From positions 1 through 18,374 of the forward strand of contig UQMU01000039.1 in assembly GCA_900542305.1 (NCBI GenBank): DNA of 18,374 nt, written 5' to 3'. Under the pieces are notes generated by a model that ran no database searches, was not told where the DNA came from, and saw nothing but the letters and a program-made list of their open reading frames with translations. This DNA is from an uncultured Collinsella sp. (GTDB lineage Bacteria > Actinomycetota > Coriobacteriia > Coriobacteriales > Coriobacteriaceae). Both the position numbers and the translations under genes were made by a program. Shown here one piece after another: positions 1-5,316 of the stretch. Numbering within the stretch: position 1 is the stretch's first letter; every line of letters starts with the position of its first letter.

Positions 1-1
1 A

Positions 2-214
2 AGAGAAGAGGCGGGGCATGCCCCGCCTCTTACACCACATCTCTGCGCGCTACCGAGCCAGAACCTGGGATTCGATAATCTGTACGAGCCGGCGGTCGTG
101 GTGACCGAGGCGCTGCGCGGTGCCGATGCCGTTGACGGCGCTCGCGAGGGGATGCATGCGCTGCAGCAGCAATATGCGGCTACGATGTCGGCCCTGCGCG
201 AGACGGCCGAATAA
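2..214 (+). pseudogene. 3' end of an unrecognised protein gene (partial or remnant)
   Basis: A reading frame is open from the window edge to a TAA at 212-214. From about position 59 it looks strongly coding: third codon positions are mostly G or C, and the peptide runs NLGFDNLYEPAVVVTEALRG and on to a helical tail ending SALRETAE. No ATG with a ribosome site lies upstream in the window. The first 30 bases are a 26-bp perfect palindrome that would encode an odd EEAGHAPPL stretch. Either the gene starts outside the window, or only its 3' end survives behind a terminator-like palindrome. I do not recognise the family. The coding character from 59 on is seen; gene versus remnant is unresolved. 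Confidence 0.4.
6..31. terminator. 26-bp perfect palindrome, terminator-like
   Basis: Positions 6-31 form a perfect inverted repeat: an 11-bp GC-rich arm (AAGAGGCGGGG and its complement) around a CATG centre. On the minus strand it runs into a pyrimidine-rich tract (CTTCTCTT). It could terminate transcription from either side, or be a palindrome inside a coding region (see the partial gene at 2-214). Confidence 0.45.
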
Positions 215-257
215 GAGCTTGCGAGCCTTGGGCTGCGCGCCTGTCGCGTATAGGCAA

Positions 258-298
258 AAGGGCGCCCCGTCGGACCATGTGGCCGGCGGGGCGCCCTT
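258..298. terminator. Bidirectional intrinsic terminator
   Basis: A 12-bp perfect GC-rich stem (AAGGGCGCCCCG at 258-269 with its complement at 287-298) encloses a 17-nt loop. It lies between the plus-strand partial gene ending at 214 and the minus-strand hydrolase gene ending at 320. The arms end in AA/TT, so a short U-tract follows in both directions, fitting a shared terminator for convergent genes. Confidence 0.8.
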
Positions 299-319
299 AT
301 CTGTTATGCGGTTCGCGAA

Positions 320-1129
320 CTAGCGGGTCTGCTTTACCTTGGCCGCCGCCTCGACAAACGACTTCCACAGGTTAAAGTCGGTCTCGAGCGTCTGCCAGGT
401 GTACTCGGGATGCCATTGCACACCCAGACAGAACGGCTGGCCTTCGACTTCGATGCACTCGGGAACGCCGTCGGTTGCCTTGGCGACCAAGCGCGTGCTC
501 TTACCCAGACGATCGACGCAGCAGTGATGTGCGGAGTTGGTCTGGATCAGCCTGTGCCCGCCAACCGCGCGCTCCAGCAGCGAGCCCGGCACGACCTCGA
601 CAGGATGCACAGGGTCGTTGAGCACGTGGGTATGGCGCCACTGCGTGCGGCCCTCGCGCGCGCCCAGGCTCGGCACGTCCATGCACAGGGTGCCGCCGGT
701 GGCGACGTTGAGCAGTTGCGTGCCGCGGCAGGTGGTAAAGAGCGGCTTTTTGGCACGGAGCACCTCGCTGACCAGCTTAAACTCAAAACTATCGCGGATC
801 TCGCAGCAGAGGGTGGGGTCGTAGGGTCGATCATCGCCCCAACGTTTGGGATTGACATCGGGGCCGCCGGGAATGGCGATGCCGTCGGCGATATCGACGT
901 AATGACGGATGACCTCAATGTCCTCGGTGATGGACATCTGCAGCGGCAGACCGCCGGCGGCAAGAATGGCGTCGACAAATACGCTCGCAATCTCCTCGTT
1001 GGGGGAGAGCGTCTCGCTCAAATAGGGCTTCGCTTCTTCCCAGCGTGGTGCTACCAGGATAAGCGGGCGGTCAGCGGGATCGACGTCGACGTGCGGAGTG
1101 TAGGACGATGAGGTGCGGGTTCCGATCAT
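320..1129 (-). CDS. Gamma-glutamyl-gamma-aminobutyrate hydrolase family (peptidase C26)
   Basis: A 269-aa class I glutamine-amidotransferase-like hydrolase of the PuuD / peptidase C26 family, which cleaves gamma-glutamyl bonds in the cytoplasm. The nucleophile motif TTCRGTQLLNVATGGTL gives Cys134, and QWHPE near the C-terminus gives His240 and Glu242, completing the Cys-His-Glu triad. An IPGGPDVNP segment (87-94) and NSAHH (198-202) are also typical. Length is normal for the family. It is the last gene of the minus-strand amino-acid transporter operon, 87 nt after the ATPase gene, which suggests it processes an imported gamma-glutamyl substrate. The chosen ATG has no clear Shine-Dalgarno, and the first 20 residues precede the usual family start, so the true start could be slightly internal. 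The exact substrate cannot be read from sequence. Confidence 0.88.
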   Translation of the reverse strand: MIGTRTSSSYTPHVDVDPADRPLILVAPRWEEAKPYLSETLSPNEEIASVFVDAILAAGGLPLQMSITEDIEVIRHYVDIADGIAIPGGPDVNPKRWGDDRPYDPTLCCEIRDSFEFKLVSEVLRAKKPLFTTCRGTQLLNVATGGTLCMDVPSLGAREGRTQWRHTHVLNDPVHPVEVVPGSLLERAVGGHRLIQTNSAHHCCVDRLGKSTRLVAKATDGVPECIEVEGQPFCLGVQWHPEYTWQTLETDFNLWKSFVEAAAKVKQTR

Positions 1130-1172
1130 GGGTGCGGCTTTCGAATCCGGGTGGACATGGCACAGGGGTGGC

Positions 1173-1204
1173 GCGGGACAAACGTTACTGATGAATTTGC
1201 CCGC
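1173..1204 (-). other. Weak intercistronic stem-loop
   Basis: In the 87-nt gap between the ATPase and hydrolase genes, GCGGG plus CAAA pairs with TTTG plus CCCGC, with a one-base bulge. No clear U-tract follows on the minus strand, so it is more likely an mRNA processing or stability element than a full terminator. The assignment is tentative. Confidence 0.3.
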
Positions 1205-1216
1205 GTGGCAATTGGG

Positions 1217-1981
1217 CTAGTGGCCCTTAATGGAGTTGAGGAAGTCCTGGGCGCGCTTGGTCTTGGGGTGGTCGAAGAACTCGTCGGGTGTGCCGGTTTC
1301 CACGATCTGGCCGTCGGCCATAAACACGACGCGGTCGGCCACGCGGCGGGCGAAGTTCATCTCGTGCGTGATGACGATCATCGTCATGCCCTGCTGGGCC
1401 AGACGGACCATGACCTCGAGCACCTCGTTGATCATTTCGGGGTCAAGGGCGCTCGTGGGCTCGTCAAAAAGCATGGCCTTGGGTTGCATGGCAAGCGAAC
1501 GTGCGATGGCTACACGCTGTTGCTGGCCGCCCGAGAGCTGTGCGGGCACCTTATCGGCCTGCTCGGCAACGCCCACGCGGCCCAGCAGGTCCATGGCGCG
1601 CTCACGAGCTTCCTCCTTGGAGACGCCCAGCACATCGACCGGTCCCAGCATGACGTTCTGCAGTACGGTCATATGTGCAAACAGGTTGAACTGCTGAAAT
1701 ACCATGCCCAACTCGGCACGCATGCGGGCAAGATCCTTGCCTTCCTGTGGCAGGGGCTCGCCCTCGATGAGGATCTCGCCTGAGTCGATGGTTTCCAGGC
1801 GATTGATGGTTCGGCACATGGTCGACTTGCCCGAGCCCGAGGGTCCGATCACAACGACGACCTCGCCGCGGTCGACCGAGAGATTGATGTCGTTGAGAAC
1901 GTGCAGATCGCCGTAGTGCTTATCGACGTGCCTGAGCTCGATCAGCGGCTGATTGCCGGTGGAAGAGGTGCTCTGTGCCAT
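1217..1981 (-). CDS. Polar amino acid ABC transporter ATPase (GlnQ/HisP type)
   Basis: A 254-aa ATP-binding subunit that powers uptake of polar amino acids from the cytoplasmic face of the two-permease complex. All nucleotide-binding motifs are present: Walker A GPSGSGKST (46-54), Q-loop VFQQFNLF (94-101), signature LSGGQQQR (149-156), Walker B AMLFDEP (169-175, catalytic Glu174), D-loop SALD and H-loop His206 in VITHEMNF. The segment around FNLFAHMTVLQNVMLGPV is characteristic of the glutamine/glutamate/histidine branch. Length matches the family. It lies 36 nt downstream of the second permease gene in the same operon. Within the glutamate/glutamine/arginine group the substrate is not determinable from the ATPase. 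Confidence 0.95.
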   Translation of the reverse strand: MAQSTSSTGNQPLIELRHVDKHYGDLHVLNDINLSVDRGEVVVVIGPSGSGKSTMCRTINRLETIDSGEILIEGEPLPQEGKDLARMRAELGMVFQQFNLFAHMTVLQNVMLGPVDVLGVSKEEARERAMDLLGRVGVAEQADKVPAQLSGGQQQRVAIARSLAMQPKAMLFDEPTSALDPEMINEVLEVMVRLAQQGMTMIVITHEMNFARRVADRVVFMADGQIVETGTPDEFFDHPKTKRAQDFLNSIKGH

Positions 1982-2017
1982 GGTGCTCGGCTCCTTATGA
2001 CTCGAAATGGTAAAGCG

Positions 2018-2851
2018 TTAGCGGATGATGGTCGCGCCGGTCTTGTGCGAAACATAGACAGCGGCCTTGTTGATCGCGACGTTGATGAGGATGTAGATGA
2101 CCGCGATAACCAGGTAGACCGACACGAGGGCGTCGTAGTTGGTAATGAGCACGCGGGCGTTTTGCATGAGGTCGGGGTAGCTCACCACGTAGGCCACGGT
2201 GGTGTCTTTGACTACGACCACGAGCTGCGAAATCAACGACGGAATGATAAACCGGATAGCCTGCGGCAACACGATTTTAAAGGTGATTTTAGCCTTGGAG
2301 AGACCGAGCGCCTGGGCCGCCTCGACCTGGCCGCGAGGCACGGCGTTGACGCCGGCACGGAAGATCTCGGCCAGTACGCCAGCTGCAGCGAGCGCGACGG
2401 GAAGCGTGAGCATCCAAAACGACGGCAGCGCGATCTTGTACTGGGGCAGCACCAAAAAGAAGAAGTAGATGAACAACAGGCTCGGTACGCCGCGGAAGAA
2501 ATCGGTGAGCACGCGGCAGACCAGCTGCAGCGGCTTAATGTCGCTGGTACGGCCGAGCATAAGGGCTAAGCCCAGCACCAGCGCGATGGCGCCAGCGGTG
2601 AGTGCGACTTTAACGGTGCCCTCAAAGCCGGCAAGCAGGAACTTCCAGGTGGTGAGGTGCGTAAAGAAAAACCAATAGTGAACCGAAAGCTGGCCGGTCA
2701 CATAAAAGCGCTGCAACACGAGGGCGACGAGCACGGCGACGGCAACAAGCGAGATGGCGGTGCCGATGCGAATCTTGGCGCGCATCTTGGGGCCGGGAGC
2801 CTCGTAGAGCGCATCGCGCATGGTGAGCGCGGAGGTGGAGTGCTTGCTCAT
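2018..2851 (-). CDS. Amino acid ABC transporter permease (HisM/GlnP family), second subunit
   Basis: A 277-aa inner-membrane permease. A cytoplasmic N-terminal stretch of about 28 residues precedes a first hydrophobic segment (31-47). Further membrane segments lie near 75-100, 122-137, 145-165 and 240-260. The EAA loop that docks to the ATPase is clear: AEIFRAGVNAVPRGQVEAAQALGLS, residues 161-185, followed by KIVLPQA. An extra N-terminal helix relative to the other permease makes it the GltK/GluD-like partner. Its ATG overlaps the stop of the upstream permease by 4 nt (2848-2851), indicating translational coupling and equal stoichiometry. Confidence 0.93.
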   Translation of the reverse strand: MSKHSTSALTMRDALYEAPGPKMRAKIRIGTAISLVAVAVLVALVLQRFYVTGQLSVHYWFFFTHLTTWKFLLAGFEGTVKVALTAGAIALVLGLALMLGRTSDIKPLQLVCRVLTDFFRGVPSLLFIYFFFLVLPQYKIALPSFWMLTLPVALAAAGVLAEIFRAGVNAVPRGQVEAAQALGLSKAKITFKIVLPQAIRFIIPSLISQLVVVVKDTTVAYVVSYPDLMQNARVLITNYDALVSVYLVIAVIYILINVAINKAAVYVSHKTGATIIR

Positions 2852-3507
2852 CGGAGGATCCTCACCTTCTTATCGATGTAGTTGCCAATGTGGCTCACCA
2901 CAAAGGCCGTGCCCAGGTAGCCGAGCGCCGAGATAAAGAACGCGGCGACGCCGCCGAGCGAGCGTGTGTTGATATAGCTCACCACGCCGGTGAGCTCCTG
3001 CGGTTGCAACGGCACCTGACTGCCGAGCGCGGTGGTGAGCATGACGGCGATAAAGAGGTTGGTCATGGGCAGCACGCTCGAGCGCAGCGCCTGCGGAATC
3101 ACGATCTTGGCGAGGATACGGCTGAAGCTCATGCCCAGCGAGCGGGCGGCTTCCACCTGGCCGACGCCGACGGTGTTGATGCCGCTCATAAAGTTCTCGG
3201 AGCCAAAGGCCGAGCCCAAAAGGACCGTGGCGACGATAACGCAGGTACGGTAGGGCAGAACAACCTTGAGCGGCGGCAGTGCATAGACGACGATGATGAG
3301 CAGCGCGATGCCGGGGATGTTACGGAAGACCTGAACATACAGGTCGCCAAAGACGCGCAGCGGCTTGAGCGGCGACACACGCATCACGGTGACGGCGACG
3401 GCCAGCACCATGGCGATGGCAAACGACTCAAGCGTCATGCCCCAGGTTGCTAGCAGCGCGTCGATATAGTTCTGGCTATAGAGCGACCAGAGCTCGGAGA
3501 GACTCAT
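2848..3507 (-). CDS. Amino acid ABC transporter permease (HisM/GlnP family), first subunit
   Basis: A 219-aa membrane permease of the glutamate/glutamine type. It begins with the typical SLYSQNYIDALLATWGMTL segment and contains the EAA loop SGINTVGVGQVEAARSLGM followed by KIVIPQALRSSVLP. Membrane segments are visible near residues 26-42, 66-80, 88-105, 148-165 and 185-205. A strong ribosome site (GGGAGG) sits 6 nt before the ATG. It is the first gene after the stem-loop that follows the binding-protein gene, and it overlaps the next permease by 4 nt. The two permeases form the heterodimeric pore. Confidence 0.93.
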   Translation of the reverse strand: MSLSELWSLYSQNYIDALLATWGMTLESFAIAMVLAVAVTVMRVSPLKPLRVFGDLYVQVFRNIPGIALLIIVVYALPPLKVVLPYRTCVIVATVLLGSAFGSENFMSGINTVGVGQVEAARSLGMSFSRILAKIVIPQALRSSVLPMTNLFIAVMLTTALGSQVPLQPQELTGVVSYINTRSLGGVAAFFISALGYLGTAFVVSHIGNYIDKKVRILR

Positions 3508-3531
3508 GCGGACCTCCCGCCGATAAGGAAA

Positions 3532-3557
3532 GGGGCTCCCGTGTGTACGGAAGCCCC
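3532..3557 (-). terminator. Intercistronic attenuating stem-loop after the binding-protein gene
   Basis: GGGGCT (3532-3537) pairs with AGCCCC (3552-3557), and CCGT with ACGG across one mismatch, leaving a GTGT loop. On the minus strand it is followed by TTTCCTT. It lies between the binding-protein gene (ends 3646) and the first permease (starts 3507), where partial terminators commonly let the binding protein be made in excess. Confidence 0.65.
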
Positions 3558-3645
3558 GACAACTCAGTGAGGAAACAGTTTACCGCAATAAAGCGCATCA
3601 TGCGTTTCCGTATGGTTTCGTTGCGGCCGTTACCAGGCTCGCTGC

Positions 3646-4641
3646 CTAGGCGCCGATCTCGGGCAGCTCGGGAACATTGGTGTCGCCCGTACGGTCGCCG
3701 ATGCAGATCTGCCACAGCTCGGTCCAGGTGCCGTCGTCCTCGATCTTCTTAAGGAAGTCGTTAACGAAGGCGACGCCGTCGGAATCGAGCGGCAGACCGA
3801 TGCCATAGGGCTCCTTGCTGCCGAAGGGCTTGCCGGCGATCTTGTACTTACCGGGCTCGCGGACCAGGGCGCTCTGCTGCATGTTGTTATCGATGACGTA
3901 GGCGTCAACGCGGCCCTGCTGGAGTGCCTGGCGGGCCTCCTCGTCGGTCTTGAACTCCTGCTGGCTGGCCTTGGGGGCGAACTCCTCCAGGATGGCGGGG
4001 CCGTTGGAGCCGGACTGGACGGCGACGTTCTTGTCGACCAGGTCGTCGACGCTCTTGATGTCGTCGTTGTCGGCGAGCACCAGGATAGCCTGCTGCGTGT
4101 AGTAATAGGGACCGGCAAAGGAAACGAGTTTCTTGCGCTCGTCGGTAATGGTGTAGGTGGCAAAGACAGCGTCGACCTGGCCGTTCTGCAGGACGGACTC
4201 GCGCGTGTCCGAGGTCACCTGGGTGATCTCGACCTTGTTCTCGCCCAGAATGTAGTTGGACAGGAGCTGTGCGATGCCGGCATCGAAGCCGCGGGTCTGA
4301 CCGTCCTTCTCGTTGAGGAGGGAGAAGAGCGTGGAGGTCTGAACGCCACCGATCTTAAAGACGCCGGCGTCCTTAACGGCCGTGGCCCAGGTGCTGGCGG
4401 CGATGGCGTCGTCATCGGCCTTGGGGCCGTCGTTGACGAGCTTGTCGAATGCCTTGGCATCGAGCGTGGCGGAAACCTCGGTATCCTCGGAGTCCTTGGA
4501 GGAGCCGGTGGCGGAACCCTTGTCGGCCTCGGCGCTGGTGTCAGAGCAGCCGGCAAGACCAAGGCCGGCGACGGTTGCGAAGGTGGCGGCAACGAAGCCG
4601 CGGCGGTCGAGAACGACCTGCTGGGAGAGGTTCTTGCTCAT
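3646..4641 (-). CDS. Extracellular polar amino acid-binding lipoprotein (SBP family 3)
   Basis: A 331-aa substrate-binding lipoprotein feeding the downstream ABC permeases. The N-terminus carries a twin-arginine-like motif (DRRGFVAA, 12-19), a hydrophobic stretch and a lipobox LAGC with Cys32, so it is probably exported folded by Tat and anchored by lipid. An acidic, Ser/Thr-rich linker (33-60) precedes the periplasmic-binding-protein fold. Diagnostic segments are RGFDAGIAQLL, FATYTITDERKKLVSFAGPYYYTQQ and DAYVIDNNM, resembling glutamate/glutamine binders (GluB/GlnH). A ribosome site AAGGTG lies before the ATG and a good promoter 44 nt upstream. First gene of the operon. The ligand is inferred only from family resemblance. 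Confidence 0.92.
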   Translation of the reverse strand: MSKNLSQQVVLDRRGFVAATFATVAGLGLAGCSDTSAEADKGSATGSSKDSEDTEVSATLDAKAFDKLVNDGPKADDDAIAASTWATAVKDAGVFKIGGVQTSTLFSLLNEKDGQTRGFDAGIAQLLSNYILGENKVEITQVTSDTRESVLQNGQVDAVFATYTITDERKKLVSFAGPYYYTQQAILVLADNDDIKSVDDLVDKNVAVQSGSNGPAILEEFAPKASQQEFKTDEEARQALQQGRVDAYVIDNNMQQSALVREPGKYKIAGKPFGSKEPYGIGLPLDSDGVAFVNDFLKKIEDDGTWTELWQICIGDRTGDTNVPELPEIGA

Positions 4642-4684
4642 GGTAGAACACCTTTCTCAATAAAATCCCTAGCGGTTGAGTAGA

Positions 4685-4714
4685 GTTATACCCTATCCCG
4701 CTCAAATGGGTCAA
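4685..4714 (-). promoter_or_regulatory. Sigma-70-type promoter of the amino acid transporter operon
   Basis: On the minus strand, TTGACC (4714-4709), an 18-nt spacer and TATAAC (4690-4685) match the -35/-10 consensus closely. It is placed 44 nt upstream of the binding-protein ATG, the only good promoter seen for the operon. Confidence 0.75.
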
Positions 4715-4761
4715 CACGAAATAACTCAGAAACATACTTGTCTTATGGGTAATTCTACCTA

Positions 4762-4786
4762 CCAAAAAGGGACAGGTTTATTTTGG
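4762..4786. repeat. REP-like hairpin with GGGACAG core, copy 1
   Basis: CCAAAA (4762-4767) pairs with TTTTGG (4781-4786) around AGGGACAGGTTTA. It shares the GGGACAG core and layout with hairpins at 4948-4988, 12034-12062 and 12469-12499, although its arms differ in sequence. Confidence 0.6.
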
Positions 4787-4910
4787 CAGGTTTTATCTGG
4801 GTAAACGTTGATTATTACAGCTGAGAAAGCGTTTTGCGGATGGCGTGGTCGCTCGCGGCGGTCGCTATAATGGCGGCAACGCGACACGTATATAAGTAAG
4901 GAGATCGCGT

Positions 4911-4949
4911 ATGAACGGCTATTCGTTTTTCGCGCCGACCATGACTTAG
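4911..4949 (+). pseudogene. 5' remnant of an iron-containing alcohol dehydrogenase gene
   Basis: A strong ribosome site (AAGGAG, 7 nt upstream) precedes an ATG and 12 codons, MNGYSFFAPTMT, ending at TAG 4947-4949. A TATAAT sits upstream at 4866-4871. The peptide matches the typical opening of group III iron-dependent alcohol dehydrogenases (M-N-x-F-x-F-x-x-P-T-K...), but the frame runs directly into a REP-like hairpin and nothing of the enzyme follows. Reading it as a promoter/RBS/start remnant left by deletion is an inference; a tiny leader peptide is the alternative. Confidence 0.4.
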
Positions 4950-4988
4950 AACCACCACAAAGGGGACAGGCACCTTTGTGGTGGTTCT
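4948..4988. repeat. REP-like hairpin with GGGACAG core, copy 2
   Basis: A 16-bp perfect inverted repeat (AGAACCACCACAAAGG at 4948-4963 and its complement at 4973-4988) has a 9-nt loop. GGGGACAGG spans the arm-loop junction. It is the longest-armed of the four GGGACAG hairpins and abuts the truncated dehydrogenase start. Confidence 0.75.
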
Positions 4989-5019
4989 TGCAGATGTGGC
5001 GGCCTGCCTCTCTGTTTTG

Positions 5020-5260
5020 TCTCAATCTGTAACAGGTAGACGAGGAAATGGGTTCTAGCTGTTAGACGAGGAAATGGGTTCTAGCTGTTACAGATCGAGA
5101 TTATCTCTTCAGGGGATTCGAATGTCTCGATCTGTAACATCTGGACGGACAAAAGGTCTCTATCTGTTACAGATTGAGACAAAGGTCTGGGACTAAGATG
5201 TCTTATCTAGATCTGTAACAGCTGGACGAGGATTTATCCTCTAGATGTTACAGATTGAGA
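5020..5260. repeat. Array of three 55-nt hairpin units
   Basis: Three units share 15-nt inverted arms (TCTCRATCTGTAACA / TGTTACAGATYGAGA). Unit 1 is 5020-5100, unit 2 is 5125-5179 and unit 3 is 5206-5260; unit 3 has TCTAG in place of TCTCR. Units 2 and 3 are exactly 55 nt with 25-nt loops. Unit 1 is 81 nt because its loop holds a 26-bp tandem duplication. Loops share a CTGGACGAGGA...CCTCTAG-like pattern with inner pairing in unit 3. Spacers of 24 and 26 nt separate the units. There is no coding potential, and nothing like it elsewhere in the window. Confidence 0.85.
5037..5088. repeat. 26-bp perfect tandem duplication inside hairpin unit 1
   Basis: TAGACGAGGAAATGGGTTCT plus AGCTGT is present twice head to tail (5037-5062 and 5063-5088) without mismatch. 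Removing one copy restores the 55-nt length of the other two units. Confidence 0.95.
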
Positions 5261-5281
5261 TAATCGCGTCGCGAAAATAAA

Positions 5282-5314
5282 AACCTCCGCAGGGGTGCTT
5301 CCCTTGCGGAGGTT
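5282..5314 (-). terminator. Intrinsic terminator of the DXS-like gene
   Basis: AACCTCCGCA (5282-5291) pairs with TGCGGAGGTT (5305-5314), with further AGGG/CCCT-type pairing inside. On the minus strand it is followed by TTTTTATTTT, directly after the stop codon at 5317. Confidence 0.9.
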
Positions 5315-5316
5315 AT

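Noticed and set aside
120..323. 67-codon plus-strand frame near the left edge
   Set aside because: It reads across the bidirectional terminator and lies out of frame with the coding-like tail ending at 214.
410..1111. 233-codon plus-strand frame over the C26 hydrolase gene
   Set aside because: Antisense shadow; the minus strand has the complete catalytic triad motifs.
4759..5025. 88-codon minus-strand frame
   Set aside because: It runs through two hairpin repeats and the dehydrogenase remnant, with no ribosome site and no protein-like character.
5020..5260. CRISPR array
   Set aside because: The repeats are inverted pairs forming hairpins rather than direct repeats with unique spacers, there are only three units, and no cas gene is present.
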